Part shown: positions 10,087 through 22,394 of the stretch, one piece after another
Layout of the letters: the number at the start of each line of letters is the position of its first letter
Numbering within the stretch: position 1 is the first letter of the stretch
Translations under genes and position numbers: made by a program
Origin: Eucommia ulmoides
Lineage: Eukaryota; Streptophyta; Magnoliopsida; Garryales; Eucommiaceae
Direction of reading: 5' to 3'
Assembly (NCBI GenBank): GCA_016647705.1
Contig: CM028326.1
Coordinates: 20,661,901 to 20,725,900, forward strand
DNA length: 64,000 nt
Notes under the pieces: model-generated
Databases searched by the model: none
Seen by the model: only the letters and a program-made list of their open reading frames with translations
What the model was told of the DNA's origin: nothing

Positions 10087-11089
10087 CCAGAGCTTTTCTA
10101 AGAGATATTCTTGAGAATCATTTGTTGAGAATCATTGCTGCTACAGAATCTGAAGTAACATCGCTCTAATTATTTTTTTACCGGATTCCGGATGAGATCT
10201 TTCCAAATTACTTTCCATAGAGTATTGCTTGATTAATTTTTTGATTTTAATCTTTAGAAATTATTTTCTATTTTTTTTAAATATTTTTTAAAAATAATTT
10301 CTTGAATTAATCTGATTACGTGCTCAATTATGTGCTACCAATTTTTTTTTAAAATTAGATTTTGAGTTTCTCATTTTTCTATCACTAGTTTTGAAATATT
10401 AATTGAGTTTTAATTTATCTGGGGTGGTAGAAATTTCGAGTGAGAAAAATCACTTGTCAATTTTTTAATTGGTAAGTTGAGTGACGGATTAAATATTGTT
10501 GGATGTATTTAATCAAAAGGTAGCTAGTTTCAGTCTCTTTCTGTAAAAAGATTGAGGTAGTAATTCTTCCTAAATTGAATTGTTTTGTGTGGATTTTGTA
10601 ACAGTTTAATCCTTACCGAGTAAAAGGATATTTGGAGTGTTTTGTGAGGTTTTGATTCTTTAGCCTTTGTGTTACAAAGAAATAGGTTATTCTTAAATCT
10701 GTAAAAAATAGAGGTTATTCCTTAGCCTATGAAAATGAAATTTTGTAAAGGTTGATTCTGATCCTGTAAAAGAATATTTATGAGGGTTTGGTTCCTACCT
10801 TTCAAGGAATCTTGAGTTTAGTGAGTGCGACTCTCTGTGGGGCTCGGAGAACTGGATTAGCCAAGAGTAGTTTGGTGAACCAGTATAAATTTTTGGTGTA
10901 CTGCAATCTTTACTTTATTTATTTTTATTATTTGGTGTGCACCTAGTTAATTTTATAATTCCACTATGATATAAAGATAATAATTAATTTGAGATTAAAA
11001 TTAATTATTTGAGTTATTAAAGTATTTTTTCCCTAATATTTTTTAATTACCCAATTCACCCCCCTCTTGGGTATTTCATTGGGCCAACA
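8888..11089 (+). mobile_element. Solo LTR, probably Ty1/copia, long-LTR type
   Basis: It starts TGTTGATCCTAAGATTTTG and ends CATTGGGCCAACA, with target duplication CATTG at 8883-8887 and 11090-11094. The 2202-bp length with TGTTG...CAACA ends, and the CAATTCACCCCCCTCTTGG phrase just before the end, fit the long LTRs of SIRE/Maximus-type copia elements; that lineage is an inference because no internal domain is present. It holds a short tandem array (9315-9510) and a poly-T run (about 10047-10086). A unit with CACTATTG... coding is not present. Confidence 0.8.
9315..9510. repeat. Tandem array of about 51-bp units with GTCGA motifs
   Basis: Three to four degenerate units each start CTCTCTGTATCT and contain AAGTCGATAGGTAGGTCGACC or a close variant. 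The array lies in the first third of the solo LTR. The minus-strand frame across it only reads the repeat. Confidence 0.8.
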
Positions 11090-11094
11090 CATTG

Positions 11095-13870
11095 ATTAAT
11101 ACCTTTTTTGGTTGTTAACTTGTCAATGTACTATAAAATGATTTGTTGTTGAAAAAAGTTGATTGTTGCCCTGGTTTTGAGTTGGAGGCATTATAATGTT
11201 ATGATGTTTAGCAGCTATTGCTTTTGATTTCTTTAGTGCCTCAATATATCTACTTTTATATTGTTCCACTTTCCCATGCACATACTGTATAGAACGCCCT
11301 GAGAGAAAGTTAAGTGCACAAAAAGCGTTGAAATTATGATTAAATGAGCAAAAGGGCTAAAAAATTATATGAAGAAGTGATCTCTTAGGTATCTAGAGAT
11401 GCTTGAGTGCACTAAAATTCAAAACACGAAATATATGGGAATACTATTCTTAGTAATGATTAGATTGTATTGGTACCTTGTAAACGAATTTCTAGAAAAT
11501 ATAATTCTATAAAAGAAAAATTAATGCACATCTTTCTAGTACTATTGTTCAGTAAGAAATTGAAAGATAAAGAGTTAACGTTATTGAGTTATCCAGCCTA
11601 AAGACACTTATATTTTCTACTAAAAAGATATGCTTGTATAATAGTAAAATCATGGGGAAAGCAAAAGTAATGGGAAATATTGCTTGATCTGGTTGGTGTA
11701 AAATTTTAACTTTCTTACTTACAATCAATGTGAACTTTTCTTAAATACAAAACTAAGCACATTGATTGTCTTCAATTGGGTTCTCCAATAGATTTGCAAA
11801 GACAAAATTGAAGATCTTAAAAAAATTTGAAAGTACTACGCCAGGGAAAATTTTGAGTTAGTCATCATGTTCTTGTATATGTGCAGAGGATAGAATGTTA
11901 GAAACAGAGAAGATATGTGATCAAAAGAATACCAATCTAAACTTTTTAATAGAACTAAACCCTGGATTTGGTGGATACCTATGAATTGATGAAACTCATC
12001 CCCTGTAAATGTTTCCTACTTTTATTCCTTTGCATAAAAAAATAAACACTATATATTTAAACTCCTCTTGTAAATGTTATATTTGAAACCTTAATTTATA
12101 GAAATTGAAATGTAAACTCATGTTTAAAATTGAATATTAGATATGAAAAGAGGAGATATGGAGGTGGCCTTGGGTTTCTTTTCCCTTATTTGTTGAACAT
12201 AAGTTTTAAGATTTTGGTAGCAATTTGGTGAACAATGGCACATTTGGTTTCGCAAGGCCATAGGTGGCTTAATCGATAGATTAAATGGATGAAAAGATTT
12301 AAAGGTGACAATGGTATAAGCATAAAAAAGAAAAGGGACATAAAACAAAGTAGCCATTGTCCAAATCCTGAACCTGGCAAGAGATTCAACCACACTTAGA
12401 ATTGATCCCAAAAATTATAAACAATTATGAATCAAAATCAGTTTTGAAACAAAATCTAAAACAAATCAAAATGCAAAAAGATTGAAATACAACCCTCCTA
12501 TGCTATGAGAAAACATAAAAAAAAAAAAAAAAAAAAGAATAAGAAAATCCAGAAATTAAAAAATGGTTGAAAATAGCAGAAAAATGGAAATTAAAATGGT
12601 AGCCAACAACTAATTACCTTTGAAGTTGCGCTCCTTCTCGTGCGGTTATGCAATAAAGATTTTAGGAAACAGAATAATTGGGAAAAACACCAAGAGCAGA
12701 CGCCGAAACCAAAGAAGGGCAGTGCAAGACAAAAATAACAACTAATTATTCTCATGTTTACAACATGAAAGAAAATGAAGAATCTACGCAAATTCTACAA
12801 TCATTTCTAAACTGATAGATCAAGACAAATGAACAGACAAAAACTAAACTCAACTAAGAACAACAATAATTCAAACACAAAAATTATATTAAATAGATTG
12901 ATTTATGATTGCAAGAAAAGGTAGAATAAATAAAGCACAATACCCAATATTTGATAGATTACCAGAAAACGTGACATGTATCTTTCTTCTGGAGGAAGTG
13001 GGATGCCACACCTCTTTAACTCCTATAAATTCCACGAAGTATCAATTCTAGTGAAACTGTGACATTGCCCAATGATTTCAAACAATTAAATGTTAGATCT
13101 GAACTCGATTTGTTCAGATTTGAACACAGCTTGTAGGACATGGATTTACCAGAGTAATAGATTTCCGCAATTTGCTTGAGGGAGAGAGTGATTATGAGAT
13201 TTAAGGTGTAAGGCGCAAAGAGACCAAGATGTATCATCGCCATCCAAATTTGAACATCATCGACCTTCACCGTTTTCGCCGACCACCGCCGACCACCATC
13301 ACCACAAGGGAAGAAGAAGTTTTCATTGCAAACAAGGATGAAAAATAGTAATAATTAGTTCTCTCTAATTCAAAATGATGAAAGGTTTCAATTTTAAGCG
13401 TTTGGAAATTGAAATTGATTCAAAATTAAAAAATTGAATCAAAAAGCCTAAACTAATCAAAATTAAATTTGAGATTAAAAATAGAGAAAATCAAATTCAA
13501 AATCGATGGAGGAGCCACCGCCGCTGCCGTTGCGAGGGAGAATCTACTGCCGCTGTCGCCGTCAATGAGAGTGAGGGATTAGGGAAGAGAATCAGGCACG
13601 AAGATAAGGCTGATGATGACAAAGAAATAGTAGGTAATGAAGGCGGCGAAGATGGGAAAGAGATGGGATGTAGATTTGACGATCTGCGAAGATAGAGAGG
13701 GGATGAACTCGGGATTTAACGATCTGTGAAGATTATGGAGGTGACAATCTACAAGATAGGGTAGTGGGTAAGAGATGAAGTCGGTAGAGATGGGAAGAAG
13801 ATGAATCCAGTAGATAATATCTAGATGTTTGTCCCTTGATCCAACGTCCCTCTTTATAAGTAAGCTGATT
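11095..13870. other. Unassigned block, possible decayed transcription unit
   Basis: No transposon ends were found. On the minus strand 13870-13500 looks promoter/leader-like (CTTATAAAG near 13850, then a pyrimidine-rich leader) and shares a GATGTTTGTC...TTGATCCAACG phrase with 2835-2890. A minus-strand frame of 84 codons (13016-13270, beginning MKVDDVQIWMAMIHLG) follows a GCC-rich stretch, and a 95-codon frame lies at 12124-12411 (MGSILSVVESLARF). Neither matches a family I know and both may be chance. Poly-A at about 12518-12536 may be an old retroposition tail. Confidence 0.3.
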
Positions 13871-14256
13871 TGTTATATAAATTATGGGTTCCAGTAACTG
13901 TTCCCAAGCAAGGGTCATCGCCCGAGCTCGGGACTAGTCTTGAGATGTCCTCAGTCGTCTTGAGGATAATCCGTTCTTGTGTAGGCCCTGGGTACACATG
14001 AATTAAGTTTGGATTGTGTTGCAATTGAATTCTAATGAGTTATGTCCAGGCTTATGTGCGTTGGACGTCAGATTTCTATTTACAAGTGTTCTTTTTTGGA
14101 ATTTTCCAAAATATCCCCTTATTAACTAGTTATATTAAGAATACAAAATTTTGGAAATAAAAATGAGGATTAGACCTAGGGGTGCTTAATTACCAACCGA
14201 TCCTAATTGGGTATCTAAATTACCGAATGAACCCAATTGTATTTCAATAAACCATG
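13871..14256. other. Short unassigned spacer
   Basis: A mixed-composition stretch with GCTCGGGACTAGTC near 13925. It ends where the Tat/Ogre-type LTR begins. No gene or repeat was identified. Confidence 0.5.
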
Positions 14257-16011
14257 TGACGCGCCCCATTTTTCCGAAAAGAAAAAGAATAATAAATAAT
14301 AAATCATTAAGGAGAGGGTTTTTTTAAAAGCGCCGGTTTTCTCAAAAAATACTTAGGCCGTTTTAAAATTTGAGGAGTCGCCACCAAGTATTGGGTTTAA
14401 ATGGTGTGCTAGGTCATCAAATTTATAGAAAATAAATTTAAAAGGCATAAGTAAAATTGACTCCAAAAAACATGGTCAAACCAAATATTCATTTAAAGGC
14501 TCAGGGTCGGTTACGCTTGGGAAATGTGTTAGGCACCCCAAGACGCCCATCCGAAAATAACACCTTATGTCCAATTAAATCCAATTAATTTAAGTCCGAA
14601 TATTTTATTTAATTTTAAAATCATTTCCTTCTTATAAAATCTTTTTGGTATTTTTATAAATAAGGCGGGACAAAATTTTGAATTTTTGAGAATGTTCCCC
14701 CAAAATAATCTTTTATTGAATATTAAGGATTCGATAAGGATAGTCCCCAGGGTTTTTTTTATGTATGTTTCCAAGAGACTTATTTAATTTAAATAGGAAA
14801 ACTAAAATACATGAATAAGATTGAAAATATGAATGCAAAACTAACATCTAAATGAATTTTATTTTATATGCAAAAGTGACTAATAAAAAACTAAAGGATT
14901 TAATTTAAATATGTCAATGCAAACTTATATGAATACGAGATCAAATAGGGAACACTATATGAATTAACGTGATTATGCGTGGCAATGATTTAATTAAAAA
15001 ATATAAGTGGTGCACACGTTATAACTAGATGTGAAAAAGTATCGTGGATTCGGGGAAAATAAAAAAAATAACTATATGTATGAAAAGTGTAAGTGGTGAA
15101 AGTTTCCTAAACATGCCGTCTAAATGATACAAGAAATAAACATGCTAAGTGGAGTAAAAAAAGTCTACTTTGAGTTTGCCCGATTAATTTAAAGAAATCT
15201 CATTTTGAAATTCCCTCCAATTCTATGGATAAGAGAATGGAGAGAAGTTCGCGGAAAAAATTTTGTTAAAATTAATATTTCTGAAACTTAAACGAAATCC
15301 CACAAAAAATTTACCGAGGGTAGAGATTTCAAAAAAACATTCGTTTCTAAATTCCGCATGAGTTGGGGAATGGAAATGAAACCATGGAAAACTCTCCCAT
15401 GATTTATCGAATCGTCGGATTCACCTTAAGGTTCATAAGGATTAATTCCTACAAACAAAGATTTTTTTATTTTTGGATTTTTTTATTTTTATTTTTTTTT
15501 TTATTTTTAGGGTTTTGATAACAAGAAAAAAAATTACAGAAAATAAATAATGAAACATCATTCACCTAAGGGGTTTACGATGAGAATCACTCTATAAGGG
15601 GTTTTGTCTCTCAATTTCTGAATGTCCCCCGACGGATTTCTATCTAATTTTTTGTGTGTTTAAACTATGAGGAGGAGGATTCTATTTATAATAAGGATGG
15701 GGAGTGAAAACTCCTAGAAACTGTAGTCCCAATTTGGCGAGGAAAAATAAATAAAACCTAAAAAGAAAGGGAGAATGAAACATAATCCTATTTCGACAAT
15801 GAAACCTTTTTCTTTTCTATTTTCTTTTTGAGTTTTATATTTTTTTTCCTTTTTTTTTTCTTTTTTTTTTTTTTTTTCAACTTTCCTTTATTTTCTTCTT
15901 TTCCATTTTTCTATTTTTTTATATTGTTTTGAAAATAAAACAAGATAAATGATAAAATAAAGAATAAAGTACAAAATATTTTTGCGGAACGGTCAAAATG
16001 CCGTGTCTACA
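14257..16011 (-). repeat. 3' LTR of the Tat/Ogre-type element
   Basis: On the minus strand it starts TGTAGACACGGCATTTTGACC (16011) and ends GGGGCGCGTCA (14257), 1755 bp. A purine-rich stretch (CAAAGAGGTGCAGC on the minus strand) precedes it, as expected for a polypurine tract. It contains pyrimidine-rich tracts (15830-15900) that generate no genes. Confidence 0.75.
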
Positions 16012-16138
16012 GCTGCACCTCTTTGTCATGTGAGTTCCACTTGCTTGACAAAGATAGAAGATCACGTCATTTTGAACGTCTTACTTTTTGATTTTTTTCA
16101 AAGTGCATTTTTCAATGACAGAACAAATAAAATAAAAT

Positions 16139-16355
16139 GACTCATAATGATACTAATGATGAATAAGTGTCCATTTAGAAGATCGTTTAGAGTAATAACA
16201 AAATAACTCATGAAGATACTCATAACGAACAAATGTCCGTTTAGAAGATCGTTTAGAGTAATGAAAAAAAAAATACTCTTGATGATATTCATGACAAACC
16301 AGTGTCCGTTTAGAGAATCGTTTAGAGTAATAACAAAATGACTCATGACGATACT
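16139..16355 (-). repeat. Tandem repeats of the Tat/Ogre element, left part
   Basis: Units of about 65 bp contain AAGTGTCCGTTTAGAGAATCG, then TTTAGAGTAATAACAAAATGACTCATGA in variant forms. Three units and part of a fourth lie here; the array resumes at 17729, after the nested LTR. Frames translating it (NDLLNGHLFVM repeats) are array artefacts. Confidence 0.85.
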
Positions 16356-17728
16356 TGGTAATGCGTAGATACGTCGCTACTTTCACTGTAAGTGTACGGG
16401 TCATGTTTTAGTAAAGTGGGAAGAGTAAGGATTGTCGTATTCATAGGAATTCGTTGAGATTATCATTGAGTACCATAATTACCATAACCTAACTTTATTT
16501 AGGTGATAAAAATTATAGATTTTTAATTAATAAATACTAATCTAATTAACTAATTATACTAATTAAACTATATTACTATATTGAGATGTTTAGGAGAATG
16601 AATTATCTAGGGATTAATTTTATTTACAAAAACGTGTTTGGTTTTCTTTAGTTTACAATAACGGTGTTCAACCTATCAGACAATCATTGTATCGTAAACT
16701 CACCCACCACCTCTCCTGAGTGTAAGATGAGTGAATATGCGACTTCGCATCAACGAAGAAGTCCCCCTCAATGTCTTAACGACACTAGGTCACATGAGTC
16801 TTGCCCCAACGTCATTGATTGCACACTTTCTATCTCCCTCCCGGGTTATTAGATCGCCGCGTTGTGTTTAACCATAGTCCGAATTCGGGGTTACCTCTCT
16901 CAAGTGTCAAACTCCGATTTCTCAATATATCTAAACAAACATATAAACTTGACAAACCGGTAAACACAATCGAATTAGTGAAGAACAACCTTTAAAGAAA
17001 CACAACTCAAACAAGTGACATTTTTATAAATTACATTAATCCCATAGATAATCCAAGTTTTGCTCATGGCCATAACCATTTCTACAACAAGAATCGAGCT
17101 AAACATGCTCAAACAATAACCCAAAGTTAAGAAATGAAGAAAGAAACAAAAGAAACTAGCCGTTGTCCGAAGATTTGACGCTAAAACCGCTTCGAGATTG
17201 CTTTTCTGTCTTCGCTTTGTGTTCTTCTCATTTGGATTTGGATTAGCTCTCTCCAAAACTCTCTCTAAGCTATCTAAAACTAAGGGATCTCTCTGGCTGA
17301 ATTAGAGAGGAGGGAGGAAGATAAGGGAACCAAAATATCTAAAAAAACTATTTTACAACTGCAGGGGTCACCGCCGCGGCGGTGGGTATGTTGGTTGTGT
17401 CACCACTGCGATGGTAGCTGCACCGATGGAAGTAGAAAGTTTCTATTGTTGCACCACCACGGTGGTGGATTTGTAGAGAGTTTAGGCCCTTCTCTGTATT
17501 TTGACTGCTGTGGCGGTGGGCTGCAGGTTCTAAAATTTAGCCTCTTTGCTATTTTTCCACCGTTCTTCCACCAACTTGCTCTAATTAGCTTGATATTCCA
17601 TCGTTTTAGCTTATCACCCCCAAACACTTGTATAATACAAAAACACATAAAAACGTATTAAATCGTAATAAATATACTCGAAAACTAACAGGTTCAATTT
17701 GGAAATAGATAGGTAATAACACCTAACA
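16356..17728 (-). mobile_element. Athila-type solo LTR nested in tandem array
   Basis: On the minus strand it begins TGTTAGGTG (17728) and ends GCATTACCA (16356). The target duplication ATACT flanks it (16351-16355, 17729-17733). It shares its whole layout with the LTRs at 34029, 48765, 52670, 54406 and 60734: the region coding no protein around AAACTCACCCACCACCTCTCC, ATTAGATCGCCGCGTTG, and the GTACACTTAC-type end. It has a perfect 16-bp palindrome CACCGCCGCGGCGGTG at 17369-17384. Frames at 17395-17661 read GC-rich LTR sequence only. Confidence 0.9.
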
Positions 17729-17852
17729 ATACTCATGACGAACAAGTGTCCGTTTAGAGAATCTTTTAGAGTGATGAAAAACAGACTCATTACAATACTC
17801 ATGACGAACAAGTGTCCGTTTAGAGGATCATTCAGAGTGATAAAAAAATAGC
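17729..17852 (-). repeat. Tandem repeats of the Tat/Ogre element, right part
   Basis: Two further units of the same array (ACTCATGACGAACAAGTGTC at 17732 and 17789). The array runs straight on from 16355 once the nested LTR and one copy of ATACT are disregarded. Confidence 0.85.
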
Positions 17853-18460
17853 TCAAATCCAAGCCCTCTTGGCTGTGGGACAAAAGAAAGTCTAGAGGTA
17901 TAGAATATGCCCTTGCTTGTGGCTGGGTAAAGATGAGAGAACAAAGATATAAAATGTGCACCAGCCTTCGACTGGGGTTGACTCTCAGATGACCGGACCT
18001 TTACAAGTTGCCTACATACCTTAGCATTATGCCGAGGATCAGGTTTAGTGTAGTTCACTTGATGCCTATTTTAGGATAAAACGCATACCTGGATGCTCAT
18101 TTAAAGCATATGAATTTTTAGCAATAAGAGTCTTCAATTTGAGTCAGAAGAAAGGTAAAAAGTCCTAATGATAGGGAATCCATGCTTCCAGTCTTTTTGA
18201 AATCTCTGTAAAATACGACTTTCAAAACAAATTTTTAGTCTGAAAAATTGTTACATTTGATGACTCACAATTCCTTTCCCCTCCCCCCCCTTTTGGTCGT
18301 AATCACTTCGAGAGATCGTACTTGGATCGGAGCAATATCGGGAGATTCTTCCCGTTTGAATTTAGAAGTTTTGCTTTCCAACTCAGGACACAGCATGCCT
18401 CGAGGTGATTCCAGAAGACTTTTTTTTCCTTCTCTTTTTCTTCTTCTTCATCAATTTGTT

Positions 18461-18503
<43 letters not shown>

Positions 18504-19890
18504 CTAAGATTTCCCTTTTCAACTTAGGAGAGGGCCCAACATGCCTCATAAAGGTCTCCTTGACTTGCTCGACTAGATTCTTGTCTTTTCAAATTTCGAA
18601 GTGTTTCGAGGCTTGGGGTTCTAATACTCCTGCTTGCTCTGTGTTTTCTCAAGTCCTGCAAAACTGATTTAGTCCAAAAAAATGGGTAAATGTCGAAAAT
18701 TACAAAACGAGTACCTTTAATGTCTGATACAATTTTCTGTAAGATCTTGAGTTGAATTGTAGAGAAATATGCTTTTCCAATACACTTCCCAACCATGACC
18801 AATGTTTTTTTTTTTTTTTTTTCATAAATTCTGATTCCATTCAAATCCATCAAGTTCTGATCCTGAAAAACGTTGTTTGCCTGCCAAATTGAGTTGAGGT
18901 AAAAATCTTAAACGGATGAAACTATCATCTTTCTTTCTTCTTCTAATCTCTTCCATATTTGCACTAACATTTCTTGCTCGGGTACTCCACAATTTCATTT
19001 TCCTCTTCTTCTTTTTTTTTTTTCAAATTCTTTTTTTTTTTTCATTTTCTTTTCTATTTTTTTTTCTTTCTTTACTTCTTTTTTTTTTTTTTTAAATAGA
19101 TGATCGAACTTACAATGGTTCAGAGGTAGCTGAGCTTATCAATGAACTTGATCTTCTTTACGAATTGAGACCTTCTTCCAATATTTGAGAGTTTCTTTAT
19201 TGGGATCATTGGCCTGGGATGATTGTGTTCCCTTTTCTCCATTGGGTAACTCAGATAGCAGGCGAACCAGGATATTTACACTCAGTTTTATCAAATCACT
19301 AAAGAACCACCGGAGATGGCTTGATCAGCTTGCAACGATATATCAAGGAATCGTTGGGGAAATGAAAGCCAATCTTGACTTTTGAATCCTCTGGTACTCT
19401 GGAATTGTTGTCCGATTTGGTTAGGGGCATTTTGGATCTTACCATCGTTTGGCTGAACATAACCTTTCTTTGTTGCTATTCTCATTAGATCGTGATCTAA
19501 CTCTGTATTGAAATCATATACTTGCACCCTTGCTCAGTCACATCACCTACAACATATGTAAGCAATTTTGGGTACCTGAAAGAGTAATATTCAAACATTA
19601 TACTACAATTTATGTAAAACAATATTGCATTTATTGAAATTTAAAAGTCATTACAGAGAAAAATCCCTTTCCATCCAAAAGACCAATGGGATGGAGAGGT
19701 GAGCATATGAAAACGTCCAAATTTTATCAAAACTTCTAGCAAATTGAAAGTAAACAAGAAAACCCAGTTTTGCAGCCTTTAGATTTTTTAAATCGAGCTT
19801 CAAGCACATAACTCACTCCCATCTTCTTCAATGTTTTGGTAAAAATTGACTTCGCCACTCCTTGAATGTGCATGCTCAGGCAGCGGATTT
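17853..19890 (-). other. Non-coding or unrecognisable internal part of the Tat/Ogre element
   Basis: The region between the array and the gag remnant has poly-T runs (18461-18499, 18807-18822, 19010-19100) and open frames such as 18248-18667 that translate homopolymer. No RT (YxDD), integrase or aspartic protease motif was found on either strand, whereas an autonomous Tat element needs several kilobases of pol here. Confidence 0.5.
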
Positions 19891-19899
19891 TACTGACAA

Positions 19900-21600
19900 T
19901 TTAGGGCACCGATCTCAAGCTTTTTAGGAAACATGATGGCTCATATTCGTATGAACTCCCAGATCTTGTCCTTTAGCTGAAAGCACTGATCGATCACATG
20001 TTCTCTAGTTCCCGAGTGATATTCACATAAAGCATTCAAAAAAGTTGCTTTACTCCCAGGCTTTATGTTCATATGATGGAATGGGTGTCAGCATCTCCTA
20101 CTTCAAACAACTCCGGTACAGCTCGATGATTGAGATCGGAAGGTCTAGTGGTTCCATGTCATTGTTCTAAAAGTTTTCCCCAGTAGCACGAGGTAAATAA
20201 CCTTGGTGGTATTTGGTTCCTGACATCAAGGTATTGTTAGGAATTTGAGGTGGAGGGTTTTGGTTAGGCTGATATGACGGCGTATGGTAAACAGGTGTTT
20301 GGTAGGCTTGAGAGTAGTATTGGAGAGTGTGATTTTGGTAAGGGGAAGGTACATTCTGGTAGTAGTGGGGACGATTTTTGGGGACAATTTTGGGAATATG
20401 GTTGGTTTCAGGGGTAATGTTGGTTTTGGCGATTTTGAGGGGAATAATTGCGATATTGGTTGTTTTGGTTCAAGTAGTTTTGGGGATAAAAAACTTGAGA
20501 ATTATTTTGGTGAAGGGTTTGCTGGGGAGCAATGATGACATCTACCTCATCTTCTATTTTATTTGGCCGGGCTGACCTCTTAGTCGGATCGGACGAGGCC
20601 CATTCAATCTTCCCGCTTTTTATTCCTTCTTCTATCACCTTGGCTTGCTTGATTGCATTACCGAAAGAATTCATCCTCTACACTTAAAAGATATCGATAG
20701 AACAATAACATCTGGATTAACTTAAATACCTCTAACTAAGTCTCCTCGCTCAGCCTAGGGACGACTTTGGCAGCCTCCTCCTTCTAGCGGGCAGTGTACC
20801 TCGAGAAGATTTCATCTTTCTTCTTTAGAATTTGATAAATGGTATTCCGGACCGGCGCGACATCCTTATTGTACACATATTGCTCACATAAGGCTTCTAC
20901 CAGATCCTCAAACATTTTAATCTGTGCCAGGTCTAGGGTTATGTACCGGTTGAGAGTCGGTTCTTGTAACGATCTCCAGAACATTTTCAAACAAAGGTCT
21001 TCGTTCCTAGCATGAACTCCCAATTATTCCTTGTAAATGCAAACATGCCACTCTGGAGGCCCCGTACCGTCATACTTCGTCAACTTTGGAACTACGAAAT
21101 TTTTCGGGTATACCACCCGGGGTGGTGCTGACAGTTCTTTGTATGCTGCTTTCTTGGATGGCTTTCTCCCTTTTCAATTCTTCTATGGTTTTCTCCAATT
21201 CCTTCATTTTCAGAACCCAGGCCAGAAGGGGTCCATTCTCTTCTTCTCTGTTTTCGATTTCAATGGCCAGGGCCGATCGATTAGCATTCAGTTCGTTCGG
21301 TGGAGCGATGACTCTCTCTGGGTGAATGAAGATTTGCAGTGTGATAGGGCTGAGCCTTCTAATGAGGCTTGATAGACATGCTATTGGATGGGATATGCCG
21401 GTGCTCTATAGGCGAAAGGATGAGGGCCCATCTGGGGTCCACAATAGACCGGTACTATGAAGTTCGGGCTAGCGTGGTTCAGATTCGGCACCGTGTTCTC
21501 CATCTTGACACTTGGAGGGTTTTCATTTGGTGATTCAGTCACAGGAGTTCCACTGGATGGGAGAACATGCACCTCTTGGGGTCAGTTAAGTTCGTTGATC
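19900..21600 (-). pseudogene. gag of Tat/Ogre-type element
   Basis: Minus-strand pieces in order: 21572-21381 (proline-rich N-terminal part), 21023-20784 with LKMFWRSLQEPTLNRYITLD, EQYVYNKDVAP and KKDEIFSRYTAR (the retrotransposon gag capsid core), 20674-20408 (asparagine/glutamine-rich), and near 20034-19980 CEYHSGTREHVIDQCF, which matches the Cys/His knuckle position of Tat gag. Gag would assemble the particle that packages element RNA. Stops and frame changes separate the pieces. The plus-strand frames at 20284-20575 and 21037-21372 are antisense shadows. Confidence 0.7.
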
Positions 21601-22210
21601 CTTTCCTTTAGCATGTCGATGGTTTCCTGCATCTGAGCCATCTAGGACGTACGGGGAGATTTGGGATTGGCTTCTGAGGTCATACTGGAATGAATCTGGG
21701 CCCGACTGCAAGTAACGATCGGACTTCAGATGGGGGGAACCAGAATTGCTTTTCTGGGACCAATTTTTCTCTCTTTTTGTTTTACAACAAACCCATTTAT
21801 TAGTCCATGTAGGTCTTAGATAATCTTAAAATCCATTCGAGTTCGAAATTCTCAATTCTGATAATGACCGATCAAAACAGATAATGATTTGTGAAAATTC
21901 TTACGTTACTTAATCGGTATTGGAAACTTTGAACTCATTTGGTTTTCAAGACTTCTTAAGACATCATCGATCTATCAAGTATCAAACCCCCTTCCACGTC
22001 TCGTACTCATAGAATCTTGTGGGAATAATATGGATACAAGACGACTGTACTTGTGTCGGAGGTTTTACAACAATATAAGAGTCCGAGAGAAAAGAAAGAA
22101 AAGAGAAAACATCACAATTTATTCACAAAAATAAAAGGAAAAGATAACAAAATAATATAAAACATTTGGACTTGGTATAGCTGGACATATTAGTCTCGAC
22201 CCTCTAATTG

Positions 22211-22228
22211 TCCCCAGTGGAGCCGCCA
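22211..22228 (-). other. Primer-binding site, tRNA-Arg type
   Basis: Minus-strand TGGCGGCTCCACTGGGGA begins two bases after the LTR end. It resembles the tRNA-Arg-complementary sites of Tat/Ogre elements (commonly TGGCGACTCC...) with one substitution. It fixes the element's orientation as minus. Confidence 0.75.
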
Positions 22229-22230
22229 GC

Positions 22231-22394
22231 TGACGCACCCCGTTTTTCCGAAAAGGAAAAGAATAATAAATAATTAAGGAGAAGAGTTTTTTAAAAGTGC
22301 CGGTTTTCTCAAAAAAATACTTAGGCCGTTTTAAAATTTGAAGAGTCGCCACCTAACATTGGGTTTAAATGATGTGCTAGGATACCAAATAGTT
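22231..22394 (-). repeat. Truncated 5' LTR of the Tat/Ogre-type element
   Basis: About 164 bp align with the 3'-terminal part of the LTR at 14257-16011 (TTTTTCCGAAAAG, CGGTTTTCTCAAAAAA, GAGTCGCCACC, GGGTTTAAATG). Similarity stops at about 22394, after GTGCTAGG, so the upstream part of the 5' LTR is deleted. Confidence 0.7.

Larger units (their letters stand above)
14257..22394 (-). mobile_element. Tat/Ogre-type Ty3/gypsy element, pol-less, 5' LTR truncated
   Basis: Minus-strand order: 5' LTR remnant (22394-22231), primer-binding site (22228-22211), gag pseudogene (about 21600-19900), non-coding 3' part with tandem repeats, 3' LTR (16011-14257). The primer site TGGCGGCTCCACTGGGGA is of the tRNA-Arg type used by Tat/Ogre elements. 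The two LTR segments share GAAAAACGGGGTGCGTCA-like ends and the TTAGGCCG / GAGTCGCCACC blocks. No protease, RT, RNase H or integrase motif was seen in the internal region, so it would have been non-autonomous. It is interrupted by a solo LTR at 16356-17728. Confidence 0.75.

Noticed and set aside
11860-11980. Possible last exon (TGTGCAG acceptor then an open stretch)
   Set aside because: Too short, no partner exon and no recognisable protein; AT-rich DNA gives such sites by chance.
18248-18667. 139-codon frame
   Set aside because: It translates poly-T as a phenylalanine run and is unrelated to any domain; it lies in the non-coding part of the Tat/Ogre element.
20284-20575. Plus-strand glycine-rich frames
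   Set aside because: They are antisense to the Asn/Gln-rich gag segment of the Tat/Ogre element.
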